A stretch of 64,000 nucleotides of DNA, from the NCBI GenBank assembly GCA_964493205.1, contig CAZBMJ010000001.1, positions 62,001 to 126,000 of the forward strand. The letters are read 5' to 3'. The notes beneath the pieces are model-generated. The model was not told the origin of the DNA. It saw nothing but the letters and a program-made list of their open reading frames with translations, and did not search any database. This DNA comes from CAZBMJ01 sp964493205 (GTDB lineage: Bacteria; Myxococcota; UBA727; JABDBI01). Positions 43,759 to 53,132 of the stretch are shown piece by piece. The translations under genes were made by a program, and so were the position numbers. Position 1 is the stretch's first letter, and the number at the start of each line of letters is the position of its first letter.

Positions 43759-43855
43759 CTACGTGCCGTCGGCTTGTCCGCGGCATCTAGGTAATTAATC
43801 TTTACAATTGTAGAAATTAGTTTTCTGGATACCGTGAACTAGTCACGGTACGTAG
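43759..43855. repeat. Interspersed palindromic repeat, copy 2 (longer)
   Basis: A 97-bp element between CTACGTGCC and GGTACGTAG, matching 6520-6593. It includes an extra AATCTTTACAATTGTAGAAA segment absent from copy 1. CCGTGAACTAGTCACGG (43832-43848) is itself a palindrome. The rest of the 43667-43888 gap shows no gene. Confidence 0.8.
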
Positions 43856-43888
43856 GGAACCGCCGTTATTTAATATTGAGGTTTCTTC

Positions 43889-44842
43889 ATGTACACCAGA
43901 ATGCCAGAATGGCTTAGCAACAAAATTATCTATCTGGCTTGGCCTTATGCTGAAAATTTGTGGCAGCATAATTTGCTGCCAGCACAACAAGAATTTTTAC
44001 AGCTTTTAAAAGCCCTAGAAAACCAAGAAAAAGTTATTTTAGTGCCAGATAGTTTGGTTAAATTTGAACTAGATTCTAAAACAAAGATACAAGTACTACC
44101 TTATGGCGATATTTGGTTACGAGACACGTTGCCTATTTTTGTAAATGCTCATCATAAAACTAAGGCTATTGTACCCAAGTTTAATGGCTGGGGTAATAAG
44201 TATTTATTTGAAGCTGACAAAACTTTGGCTTCTTCATTAGTGAACTTGTTAGGGATTGAATATCAAGAGTCTTTTTTAACTTTTGAAGGTGGGTCCCTGG
44301 AGTTTGATGGTGCAGGCACTTTGTTAACTACTAAGCAATGTTTGTTAAACTCTAATCGTAATCCAAGTATAAGCGTAAGTGTTATTGAAGATGAGCTTAA
44401 AAGGTTATTTGGTGTTACAAAAATCATTTGGTTTGATGAAGGTTTGCAAAATGACCATACAGATGGCCATGTAGATACTATTGCTAGATTTATTGCTCCT
44501 CACACTGTAGCAATAATGACAAGCAGCGATAAAGAAGATCCCAATGAACAAGTATTAACTGCTATAAAAAATACTTTATTAAAAAATGGCCTAAAAATTG
44601 TAGAATTACCTTCACCAGGAAAAATTTTAGATGATAATAGCGATATTATGCCTGCAAGTTATTTGAATTTTATTTTTAGTAATGATGAAATTATTATGCC
44701 AATCTATGGCAGTAAGTATGACGAATTAGCGACTAAAACCTTAGCTAAGGCAACTAATAAGAAAGTTATTGGTTTAATGGCAAAAGCTATATTAACTGGT
44801 GGTGGGGCTTTTCATTGTATGTCACAAGAATACTTCTTATAA
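43889..44842 (+). CDS. aguA: Agmatine deiminase (porphyromonas-type PAD fold)
   Basis: Converts agmatine to N-carbamoylputrescine in polyamine synthesis. The catalytic fold is visible through GDIWLRDTLPIF, FNGWGNKY, TFEGGSLEFDG, NDHTDGHVDTIARF, and the nucleophile Cys in GGGAFHCMSQE near the end. The 317 residues are slightly shorter than many members but end at the normal place. The related peptidyl-arginine deiminase activity is less likely because no signal peptide is present. Confidence 0.88.
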   Translation: MYTRMPEWLSNKIIYLAWPYAENLWQHNLLPAQQEFLQLLKALENQEKVILVPDSLVKFELDSKTKIQVLPYGDIWLRDTLPIFVNAHHKTKAIVPKFNGWGNKYLFEADKTLASSLVNLLGIEYQESFLTFEGGSLEFDGAGTLLTTKQCLLNSNRNPSISVSVIEDELKRLFGVTKIIWFDEGLQNDHTDGHVDTIARFIAPHTVAIMTSSDKEDPNEQVLTAIKNTLLKNGLKIVELPSPGKILDDNSDIMPASYLNFIFSNDEIIMPIYGSKYDELATKTLAKATNKKVIGLMAKAILTGGGAFHCMSQEYFL

Positions 44843-44845
44843 AAA

Positions 44846-44922
<77 letters not shown>

Positions 44923-44974
44923 ATATTTTGTAAAGTGCGCAAAATATCTTTTATTGTCAATGAGGATGTATATT

Positions 44975-45460
44975 ATGATGAATAAAATATTACAACGTAT
45001 AGAAACAATGCTCGTGTACCTACTTAATCCCGCAAGTGGAGAGTCCTTAGAAAGATTGCAATTAAAACAAATAATTATACATAGTTTAGATTTAAATAAT
45101 AAGTCAGAAATAAAAATAGCTAAGAATATTACCAATCAAGAGCTTATATTAAGTGATGACAATATTGATATAATCTATTTTTTACGTGGAAAAAGAAAAT
45201 ATTTTTTACCGAATATAGAAGATAAAATATTGGAAAATAAAAAGTCTATTTTAATAAATAAGCAAGAGTTTGATAATTCTTTATTTGTATCTAATCAAGT
45301 ATTAATAGGGATAGTTTTAGATGTAATGAGAAATCCTGTTTCTATTACGTTTGCTAAAAGTGCTTTATATGATATTGATTTAGATATTTTTTATGATGCT
45401 GATAACTTAATAGTAAAACAGAATAATATAATTGTTTTGTCAGTTAAAGCGATAAGCTGA
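44975..45460 (+). CDS. Protein of unknown function with a decayed paralogue nearby
   Basis: ATG 44975 is preceded by GAGG (44962-44965); earlier starts run into the tRNA. The 161-residue cytosolic-looking protein starts MMNKILQRIETMLVYLL and has no recognisable family. It ends YDIDLDIFYDADNLIVKQNN. A fragment almost identical to this end occurs at 46609-46686. The stop overlaps the next start (TGATG), so the two genes are translationally coupled. Confidence 0.65.
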   Translation: MMNKILQRIETMLVYLLNPASGESLERLQLKQIIIHSLDLNNKSEIKIAKNITNQELILSDDNIDIIYFLRGKRKYFLPNIEDKILENKKSILINKQEFDNSLFVSNQVLIGIVLDVMRNPVSITFAKSALYDIDLDIFYDADNLIVKQNNIIVLSVKAIS

Positions 45461-46116
45461 TGGGCAAAATAACTAAATTATTCTTGCTTATAAGCGTAAT
45501 TATAAGCTTTAGTGCTTGCGTTACAAAAGCATTTTTAAGTGCTGATAATATATTGTATTACAAAGGTAAGTTATCGGCTGAGGCTAATAATAATTTAATG
45601 AATCTCTATGAGAGAGCTTGTGTGAAACCTAGACTTCTTAGAATAAAATCTAGTGGAGGAGACGTTTTTTTAGGCTTAGATTTAGGTGATTGGGTATTTA
45701 AAAATAAATTAAATATTGAAGTTATAGACTATTGTCTTTCTTCTTGTGCTAATTATGTTTTTACTGCGGGAGAAGCTAAACTTTTAAATCCTAATTCTGC
45801 TCTTGTATGGCATGGAGGATCTTTACAAGCTGATCTGTTAAACGAGTCTAATAAGGAGTTTATATTAGGCTGGCGTGAACGAGAAAAACTATTTTTTAAA
45901 AAAATAGGAGTAGATCAAAAAATAACTATTTATGGTCAAGAATTACCTTATAAGCAAAATTGTTTTAATTGTATAGGGTTTGATTATAGTGTAGATGACA
46001 TGAAAAAAATGGGTTTAAAAAATATAATAGAACTCAAAACAGATTGGAATTGGCGACGTTATCGCAAAGGATTAAGAGCATTTAGAGTTAATTTAGATCT
46101 AGTTAGTTATTATTAA
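45460..46116 (+). CDS. Lipoprotein with ClpP/crotonase-like fold
   Basis: A 218-residue protein with signal ending ISFSAC (lipobox). The core resembles periplasmic ClpP-like proteins (COG3904): LLRIKSSGGDVFLGLDLGDW, then IEVIDYCLSSCANYVFTAGE with the candidate nucleophile Ser before Cys-Ala, and NPNSALVWHGGS with His. Whether it is an active serine protease is uncertain. It is coupled to the unknown gene before it. Confidence 0.8.
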   Translation: MGKITKLFLLISVIISFSACVTKAFLSADNILYYKGKLSAEANNNLMNLYERACVKPRLLRIKSSGGDVFLGLDLGDWVFKNKLNIEVIDYCLSSCANYVFTAGEAKLLNPNSALVWHGGSLQADLLNESNKEFILGWREREKLFFKKIGVDQKITIYGQELPYKQNCFNCIGFDYSVDDMKKMGLKNIIELKTDWNWRRYRKGLRAFRVNLDLVSYY

Positions 46117-46136
46117 AGATAGCTAGAGAAAGCAAA

Positions 46137-46495
46137 TTAACGCTGAACAATTTTTTCAAAACAAAGCCAACCAAGCCCCGCGCCTCCACCAAGCTGCATA
46201 AAACTATAAAGCGCTCCTGCATAACCAGCAATTTTTCCAAAAGGAGCAAAAGCTCCTGCGAAGGAGTTGGGCCAAATCAAAGTGCCACCAAATAACGCTC
46301 CACAGCCTTGAATAAAGCGGCTTAAAATCAGTATTGATGGGTCAGATGAAATAGTTGATGTTAACGTCTTCACGAAAAAAATACTTAAAGCGAAATAGAC
46401 AAGGAAGGAGTATATATATCAGAGGCTGTCCCCGTGAGACAAGCCACCAAAATCATAATAAAAAGAAGGCCTAGATGTTTGTATGGAGTATTCAT
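46137..46495 (-). pseudogene. Broken Bcr/CflA-type MFS transporter
   Basis: From ATG 46495 the reverse strand reads an N-terminal transporter segment: MNTPYKHLGLLFIMILVACL, then ASDIYTPSLSIS. This is the typical start of drug-resistance MFS proteins, and it soon ends at a stop. A second frame (46373-46137) resumes in a later part: ILILSRFIQGCGALFGG, then AGYAGALYSFMQLGGGAG. Most of the gene is missing and frames are broken, so this is a deleted, dead transporter. Confidence 0.75.
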
Positions 46496-46608
46496 AATAA
46501 GCTTTGCTTAAACCTTTAGCTGGTTTTTGTAAAGTTAGGTTTATTGAGGTATTTTTTATATGTTATTATGCTTAAATTTTGTCGCATTAATTGTTTTTAT
46601 TAATTTAG

Positions 46609-46686
46609 CTGGTTGAATTAGATATTTTTTATGATATTAGTAATTTAATAATAAAACAGCAGAATAGTGTAATTTTATTTTGCTAA
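46609..46686 (+). pseudogene. Fossil paralogue of the gene at 44975
   Basis: A 25-codon tail LVELDIFYDISNLIIKQQ, then NSVILFC, closely matching DIDLDIFYDADNLIVKQNN near the end of the 44975 protein. An in-frame stop (46606) precedes it. This indicates an old duplication that lost its 5' part. Confidence 0.7.
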
Positions 46687-46706
46687 TTACAATATGGAAA
46701 TTAAAT

Positions 46707-47768
46707 ATGACTAAATTTAAAAATATTTTTGCAGTATTATTTATGTTTTTACAAGCTTTATCTGTTTTTGCTGCAAAAAAAGAGTATGGGATTAAGGTAG
46801 CGGTGGCTCGTGTAGTGAATGATTCATTTACCGCCCCAGAAAATGAGCCTTCATACAAACAAACAGCTGTTTTTAAAAATCTTAACCAAAATCCCTCTTT
46901 GTATTCTTTGCAAACTACTGAATTTTTGCTTGGTGAAAAAGTACGAGGCAAAGTTGATGAAGCTACAGGTGAATGTTATGTTTCTTTTGAAAAATTGGGC
47001 GGAAAAATTCCTCTAAAATATTTAGAAGAAAAACTATTTTTTTCCCATCCTTACTGTAATTTAGTTACAATAATGCCACTGGTTACTTTAGAAATATTAA
47101 AAGAAAACGAGATGACTATATCAATGGGAACTAGCTTATATAGCCCTGATGAAAATGAAACATGGAAATATTATCACTACCCTGCAAATGCTGACGAGTT
47201 AAAAGGGCAGGAGGATGAAAATTATATTGTAATGCTTACCCCTGAAAGAATTGGATGTATTCCTAAAGATAATGTGTGTAAAATTGATGATTTAAGAAGG
47301 TTAACTATACAACAAAAAAGAACTAACATTATAGAGCAAGCCAGAAAATTACTAGGACAACCTTATCAGTGGGGAGGAAGAGCTGCATTGGAAGGGCATG
47401 GTTATGATTGTGCGGCGTTAGTTCAAATAGCTTATTTGACAGGTGCTGGAATTGATCTTCCCAGAGCAGACTTTGAACAAGCAAATTATGGAAAAGAAAT
47501 TAACCCTGATGATTTAGCATCAGGTGATTTACTCTTTACTTTATGGCATAGGCCGATGAGGAATGAAGATATTATGATTATTCCTATTCATGTTATGATT
47601 TGGGTGGGCGGCGACATGCTTATTGAGGCATCGCCCATAAGCATGACGGTAAGAGAAGCATCAGTTGAAGACGTTTTTTATGGTCGCTCTTTGAATGAGA
47701 TTAAAAATGGTCAGAAATTTTTTGCTAACGAAAAAATGCGTTCAGTACAGTTTCGCCGCTTTTTATAA
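46707..47768 (+). CDS. Secreted NlpC/P60 cell-wall peptidase
   Basis: ATG 46707 gives a signal peptide MTKFKNIFAVLFMFLQALSV ending VFAA; the ATG at 46680 adds nine non-signal residues. The 353-residue protein has an SH3-like N-terminal half and an NlpC/P60 domain (about 215-340). The catalytic Cys lies in GRAALEGHGYDCAALVQIAY, the His in IPIHVMIWVGGDMLIEASP. GQPYQWGG opens the domain. It cleaves peptidoglycan stem peptides; there is no transmembrane anchor. Confidence 0.88.
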   Translation: MTKFKNIFAVLFMFLQALSVFAAKKEYGIKVAVARVVNDSFTAPENEPSYKQTAVFKNLNQNPSLYSLQTTEFLLGEKVRGKVDEATGECYVSFEKLGGKIPLKYLEEKLFFSHPYCNLVTIMPLVTLEILKENEMTISMGTSLYSPDENETWKYYHYPANADELKGQEDENYIVMLTPERIGCIPKDNVCKIDDLRRLTIQQKRTNIIEQARKLLGQPYQWGGRAALEGHGYDCAALVQIAYLTGAGIDLPRADFEQANYGKEINPDDLASGDLLFTLWHRPMRNEDIMIIPIHVMIWVGGDMLIEASPISMTVREASVEDVFYGRSLNEIKNGQKFFANEKMRSVQFRRFL

Positions 47769-47770
47769 TA

Positions 47771-50038
47771 TTACGCTTCCTGCGCTAACGCATTTAGTGC
47801 AGAGCCCGCTCTAAACCAATTTAATTGCCCTTCAGAAAAGCTATGATTACAAACTATGGCTTCTGTTTGGCCGTTAGCATGTTTAATAATCACTTTGACG
47901 GGCAAATTTTCAGCTAATTGATGTAGGTTGACAATAGAAATTCTGTCGTCTTCTAATATTTTATCGTAATCTTTTGGATTAAAGAAAGTTAAGGGCAATA
48001 TTCCGTGTTTTTTAAGGTTAGTTTCGTGGATTCTGGCAAAACTTCTTACAATAATGGCTTTACAACCTAAATGCCTTGGTTGCATAGCTGCATGTTCTCT
48101 GCTGGAACCTTCACCAAAATTTTCATCGCCAATCACTACCCAAGAAATATTATTCGCCATATATTTGCGTGCCAAATCAGGAATAAGCATTGGCTTTTTA
48201 TTGTCTAACAAATCTAGCCCAAATCCAGGTTGATTAGTAAAACTATTAACAGCTCCAATATAAGTGTTATTAGAAATTTTATCTAAATGGCCTCGATATT
48301 TTAACCAAACCCCAGCTTGTGAAATATGATCAGTGGTGCATTTGCCAGAAGCTTTTAAAATCACTGGTAAATCAATAAAATCATTGCCATCCCAAGGGCT
48401 AAATGGCTTTAATAAGGCCAGCCTATCAGAATTAGGATCAATTTTTATAGTGATTTTTGCAGGATTATCACTTGGTCTAACATACCCACTATTACTTAAA
48501 AGCATACCTGCTTTAGGAAGCATTTTTCCTATGGGAAGGGAAAGCTTTATTTTTTGGGAATCTTTGGTTAAATAATCATGCTGTGGATCAAAATCTAAAT
48601 TTCCTGATAAGGCCATGGCTACTACTATTTCTGGGCTTGTTAAAAATGACAATGTTTCGCTATTGCCGTCGTTTCGACCAGGAAAATTTCTATTGTAAGA
48701 ACTCACAATAGTGTTTTTTTGGCCTTTTTTAATATCGTCTCGCTGCCATTGTCCAATACATGGGCCACACGCATTGGCTAATACTACGCCGCCAATTTTT
48801 TCTAATGGCTCTAGTAAACCGTCGTTCTTTACAGTTTGAAAAACAGTTTCACTACCTGGAGTAATATAAAAAGGTACTTTACTTGATAAGCCTAAACTTA
48901 AAGCTTGTTTGGCGATAGAAGATGCTCTTGAAATATCCTCATAAGAACTATTAGTGCAGCTGCCAATAAGAGCAGCCGTTATGTTATTTAAATAGCCTTT
49001 TTCTTTTATTTCGTTTTTAAGTTTGCTTACTGGCCTACATAAATCAGGAGAATGAGGGCCTACTATTTGCGGTTCTAATTTATTTAGATCAATTTTTATG
49101 AGTTGGTCATAGTAATCTTGTGGTTCTGCATAAACTTCTGGATCAGCTTTTAAAAATTCTGCATATTGATCAGCCAATGTTGCAATATCTTTTCTTGAGG
49201 TGGCTATTAAATATTTGCTCATAGAGGAATCATAAGGAAATATAGAACATGTAGCACCATGTTCTGCGCCCATATTGGTGATCGTGCCTTTGCCTGTTGC
49301 TGATATAGATTCGCAAGCCTGACCAAAAAATTCTACAATATGTCCAGTTCCACCCTTTACTGTTAATATTTCCATAAGTTTTAGAATAATATCTTTAGGA
49401 GAGCTCCAGCCATTTAAGCTGCCAGTAAGTTCTACGCCAATAACTTTAGGCCACTTTAATAATAATGGGCCGCCCACCATCACGTCAACTGCATCAGATC
49501 CGCCAACGCCTATGGCGATCATGCCTAAGCCACCAGCATTTGGGGTGTGAGAGTCTGTACCAATCATCATGCCCCCAGGAAAAGCATAGTTTTCTAAAAC
49601 TACTTGATGAATGATACCTGAGCCTGGCTTGAAAAAACCTATACCATATTTTTCACAAGAGCTTTGTAGAAAATCATAAACTTCTTGATTGGTTACTAAA
49701 GCGTTATTTAAGTCTTTATCAGCTCCAATCCTAGCTTGAATTAAATGGTCACAGTGCACGGTGGTAGGGACTGCTACACGTTCTTTTTGTGCAGATGCAA
49801 ATTGTAATATCGCCATTTGTGCTGTGGCATCTTGCATAGCAACTCTATCGGGATAAAAATAGCCATAGGAAGTTCCAGGAATGATTTGGTTTTTATTTTC
49901 ATCGCACATTTCTAGCAAATGACTTGATAAAATTTTATGAGTTAATGTTAAAGGCTTTGCAAAATGTTCTCTTGCTTGGTCATGTTTTTTTTTAAGTTTG
50001 CTGTAAAGATTTTTGGCGATAGTTAATTGATCTGTCAT
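47771..50038 (-). CDS. acn: Aconitate hydratase, mitochondrial type
   Basis: Citrate-isocitrate isomerase of the TCA cycle. The 755-residue protein keeps the 4Fe-4S cluster Cys in LIGSCTNSSYEDISRAS and NACGPCIGQWQR, plus GTDSHTPNAGGLGMIAIGVGG and the swivel domain VVIGDENFGEGSSREHAAM. Length and motifs follow the mitochondrial-type aconitase (about 750-780), not the 890-residue AcnA or AcnB. It is convergent with the NlpC gene (2 bases between stops). Confidence 0.93.
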   Translation of the reverse strand: MTDQLTIAKNLYSKLKKKHDQAREHFAKPLTLTHKILSSHLLEMCDENKNQIIPGTSYGYFYPDRVAMQDATAQMAILQFASAQKERVAVPTTVHCDHLIQARIGADKDLNNALVTNQEVYDFLQSSCEKYGIGFFKPGSGIIHQVVLENYAFPGGMMIGTDSHTPNAGGLGMIAIGVGGSDAVDVMVGGPLLLKWPKVIGVELTGSLNGWSSPKDIILKLMEILTVKGGTGHIVEFFGQACESISATGKGTITNMGAEHGATCSIFPYDSSMSKYLIATSRKDIATLADQYAEFLKADPEVYAEPQDYYDQLIKIDLNKLEPQIVGPHSPDLCRPVSKLKNEIKEKGYLNNITAALIGSCTNSSYEDISRASSIAKQALSLGLSSKVPFYITPGSETVFQTVKNDGLLEPLEKIGGVVLANACGPCIGQWQRDDIKKGQKNTIVSSYNRNFPGRNDGNSETLSFLTSPEIVVAMALSGNLDFDPQHDYLTKDSQKIKLSLPIGKMLPKAGMLLSNSGYVRPSDNPAKITIKIDPNSDRLALLKPFSPWDGNDFIDLPVILKASGKCTTDHISQAGVWLKYRGHLDKISNNTYIGAVNSFTNQPGFGLDLLDNKKPMLIPDLARKYMANNISWVVIGDENFGEGSSREHAAMQPRHLGCKAIIVRSFARIHETNLKKHGILPLTFFNPKDYDKILEDDRISIVNLHQLAENLPVKVIIKHANGQTEAIVCNHSFSEGQLNWFRAGSALNALAQEA

Positions 50039-50058
50039 AAATGATCCTAAAATACTTT

Positions 50059-52440
50059 TTAATATTCTATGCTTAAGAGTTTGTTTTGATAAGACTGCTT
50101 AAAAGTATTAACACTAAAATTTTCCTTACTTATTTCAATAATTATTTCTCCATCTTGTGCTGTGTCAAAAATTTTAACTTGTTTTTCGCTATAGCGTTCT
50201 AGTACTTCTTTATGAGGAAAGCCAAATCTATTATTTAGCCCAGTAGAAAAAATTACTATGTTAGGCATTACTGCTTCAATAAATTCTTTAGTAGAAGAGG
50301 TTTTAGAACCATGATGTGGGGCTTTTAGAATATCAGCCTTAATATTTGCCTGAGATAATAATAATTTTTCTTCAGCTTCATCTTCTATATCACCTGGCCA
50401 TAACAGAGTTTTATTAGCAAAACTAATTTTTATAACTAAGCTGTTATTATTAATAGATAATTTATGGTCATATTCTTTAGGTGCGAGTACTTCTAAAATA
50501 GTATCACCAAATTTATTTTCACCTAAAATATTATTTATGGATTTTATAGGGATATTTTTAGATAAAGCTTTTTTTAAAAAAGCCTCCAAATTATCATTTT
50601 TAATAGTCTTGCTGCCTAGCCAAATTTCATTAATTTTAAAATTATCCATTATAGCAAAAGAACCTAAAATGTGATCAGCATCAGGATGAGTGATAGCTAA
50701 AACATCAAGTTTATTTACACCTTTTCTTTTTAATAAAGGAGTAATAATATATTTTCCTGGATCAAAGTTTGATTTAGGTGCTCCTGCGGCATCAATTAAA
50801 ATAGTATGACCACTTGGGGTTTGAATAAGCGTTGAATCACCTTGCCCCACTGCTAAGATAGAGACAAGTAAACTATTTTGTTGGGGCCAATAAAAACTGC
50901 TTGCACAAAGCATGCTTGCTAAAATTAATGCACAAGAAAATTTAAATTTTTGTTGTAATAAGTATGTAAAAATTAAAAATAATAAAAAGCAAAAAATAAA
51001 TAATATAAAATTATTAGTTATAGGAAAAAAAATACTTAAAGAAAAGTAATTAGAAAGAAATTCCGCTACTATTTCTATACTTAAGGCTAAAAAGGAAGCT
51101 AGGTGTAATAAAATTGAACTACTAAAAATATTGCCCAAAAATCCTAATAAAATAGCTATACTTTGGCATAGGGTAGCTACTTGTAACAAAAAGAAATTAC
51201 TCAGTATGCTCAATACAGAGGTTTGGCCAAAACAAATAGCTAATATTGGTAGGGTAGCTAAGTAGGCAGCTAAACAACTTGAAAATAAACTAATGCTATA
51301 AAATAAAACAAAAGAATATTCTTTTAATGGTTCTAATAGCTTTTTTGATGATTGATTGGCCACTATTAAACCAAATACAGCGGCGTAAGATAATAAAAAT
51401 CCTAAATCCAAAACACAAGCTGGATTAAGTAGCAAACTTATAAACCCGCTGGCATAAAAAGCATCAAATATATCTATTTTTCTTATAAATAAATTAGGCA
51501 AAAGCAAAATAGATGACATAAACGCAGCACGCGCAGCACTTCTTGGAAATCCACAAATAGCCACAAAAAACCATATAAAGCATAAGCAAATAACGGATGC
51601 TATGGGCTTTGATCTATGAAGAAATTTTATAGGAAAAACTAATGCTAATAACCAACTTAATAATAAATATAAGAAAAAGCTTAATAAACTAACTTGTAAA
51701 CCACTTACAGCCAATAAATGCTGTGCACCAATAGCGTTAAAAATTTCTGTTTGTTCTTGATCAAGCAAACTTGTATCACCGATCATAAGGGCTAATAATA
51801 AAGATGCTTCTTTAATCGTTAAATATTTTAATAAGTTTATTCTTAAATTCTCTTGAAATTTTATAGATAAGCTTGTTTTTTGAGTAGTAATTTTATGAAT
51901 TAAAGCAGAATCTTTAATAGCTATTTTGCCATGAATATTATTGGCTAAGCCATATTTTATGCCATTAAAGTGTACAACAGATAAACTTTGGCTTAATGGA
52001 TTAAACTTAGCTTTGAATTTTATTAAATCACCAGCTTTTAAGTCTAGTGCACTTGCAGAGTCATAAAAGTTTATGATTAAATTTAACGAATTATTAGGAT
52101 TTTTTTGTTCATAGGCATTTACTAAAGCTGTTTTTGAAGCATCTTCTTTGATCTTTATATTTTTTATGAGACCGTTATAAATAATATATTTTTGTTTTTG
52201 CACATTAGTAATTTTTTCAAAATAATTTTGTTTATAAATTTTGCTATTTATAGAACTTAGTAAAAAGCAAAAACATAAAAATAATATAGTTCTTATGACA
52301 GATAATTTAATAACAAGAATGCTTATAATGCATGCGAATAAGGCTATTGAATAAAAAATAATAGTGTATTGGTTATAAAACCCAAACAATGCACCTAACA
52401 TGCAAAATAAAAATATAAAAGCTGATGGTCTTTTGTTCAT
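50059..52440 (-). CDS. comEC: ComEC/Rec2-type DNA internalisation protein
   Basis: A 793-residue inner-membrane channel for single-stranded DNA uptake. The N-terminal soluble part is DUF4131-like. It is followed by the competence domain (LLALMIGDTSLLDQEQTEIF, AIGAQHLLAVSGLQVSL, GFPRSAARAAFMSSI), and the C-terminal beta-lactamase-like domain (VGQGDSTLIQTPSGHTILID and THPDADHILGS around residue 584, APHHGSKTSSTKEF). The domain set is complete. A ComEA-like protein is at 36312. Confidence 0.93.
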   Translation of the reverse strand: MNKRPSAFIFLFCMLGALFGFYNQYTIIFYSIALFACIISILVIKLSVIRTILFLCFCFLLSSINSKIYKQNYFEKITNVQKQKYIIYNGLIKNIKIKEDASKTALVNAYEQKNPNNSLNLIINFYDSASALDLKAGDLIKFKAKFNPLSQSLSVVHFNGIKYGLANNIHGKIAIKDSALIHKITTQKTSLSIKFQENLRINLLKYLTIKEASLLLALMIGDTSLLDQEQTEIFNAIGAQHLLAVSGLQVSLLSFFLYLLLSWLLALVFPIKFLHRSKPIASVICLCFIWFFVAICGFPRSAARAAFMSSILLLPNLFIRKIDIFDAFYASGFISLLLNPACVLDLGFLLSYAAVFGLIVANQSSKKLLEPLKEYSFVLFYSISLFSSCLAAYLATLPILAICFGQTSVLSILSNFFLLQVATLCQSIAILLGFLGNIFSSSILLHLASFLALSIEIVAEFLSNYFSLSIFFPITNNFILFIFCFLLFLIFTYLLQQKFKFSCALILASMLCASSFYWPQQNSLLVSILAVGQGDSTLIQTPSGHTILIDAAGAPKSNFDPGKYIITPLLKRKGVNKLDVLAITHPDADHILGSFAIMDNFKINEIWLGSKTIKNDNLEAFLKKALSKNIPIKSINNILGENKFGDTILEVLAPKEYDHKLSINNNSLVIKISFANKTLLWPGDIEDEAEEKLLLSQANIKADILKAPHHGSKTSSTKEFIEAVMPNIVIFSTGLNNRFGFPHKEVLERYSEKQVKIFDTAQDGEIIIEISKENFSVNTFKQSYQNKLLSIEY

Positions 52441-52483
52441 GAGCTTTTAAAAGCTTTTTAAAGCTCATATTATGCCCAAAATT

Positions 52484-52873
52484 TTATTCTAATATACGTT
52501 TTTTTTCTTCTAGTGAAAATAATCGGCATTGTTCTTTTTTGCCAAACAAGTCGTATCTATGTTTAGCAATAAATTTATAAACATGATCTCTTATAAATTT
52601 TGGTATTATTTTAAAGATATAAACAGAATAATACCACTTATTAATATTTACTAAAAGTTTAATAATGGCATCAGATTGAGTGTAAAGCTGATCATCTTGC
52701 ATAAAAACTACTGTTGTAAGTTTTTGTGTGTATGAGCTTGGTAAGAGTTCCTGTGCTGTTTTTCCTTGCAGTGTGGCAAACTTTATTTGGTGAGATTTAT
52801 CGTGTTTTAAAACAAAATCTACCAATGCATTACACATGATACAGACACCGTCAAAAAATAATATTTTTTTCAT
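52484..52873 (-). CDS. DCC-family thiol-disulfide oxidoreductase-like protein (DUF393)
   Basis: A 129-residue protein with the DGVCIMCNALVDFVLKHD motif, the DxxCxxC signature, then FATLQGKTAQELL. Family members are thioredoxin-fold-like and of unknown physiological role. It lies between comEC and a small peptide gene on the same strand. Confidence 0.85.
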   Translation of the reverse strand: MKKILFFDGVCIMCNALVDFVLKHDKSHQIKFATLQGKTAQELLPSSYTQKLTTVVFMQDDQLYTQSDAIIKLLVNINKWYYSVYIFKIIPKFIRDHVYKFIAKHRYDLFGKKEQCRLFSLEEKKRILE

Positions 52874-52899
52874 AATTTTTATTTTATACTAAATAATTA

Positions 52900-53019
52900 T
52901 TATTTGCTATAATAAGCAAAACTTACAATTTTGTTTGTCCAAGCATCACAAGATGGTTGCATGCTCATAAAAGTTGCTATAACAAACATGGCCGTTGTAA
53001 AAAATAGTGTTTTGAGCAT
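52900..53019 (-). CDS. Small exported or membrane peptide (39 residues)
   Basis: A short gene with AAAGGG about 10 bases before the ATG. The product starts MLKTLFFTTAMFVIATF and continues MSMQPSCDAWTNKIV, i.e. one hydrophobic segment with a short hydrophilic tail. The Cys could be a lipidation site only with a poor lipobox. It fits the gap between the DCC gene and apaH and may be a toxin-like or regulatory small membrane protein; no homologue is recognised. Confidence 0.5.
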   Translation of the reverse strand: MLKTLFFTTAMFVIATFMSMQPSCDAWTNKIVSFAYYSK

Positions 53020-53132
53020 AAAAAACCCTTTGGGCTCATTGTTTTTAACTTTTATTTATTTAACAATAAAGATATTCTTTGCCAGTTAAATATTAATAAA
53101 AATTATATAATTTATTTGGTGAGATTTTACCT

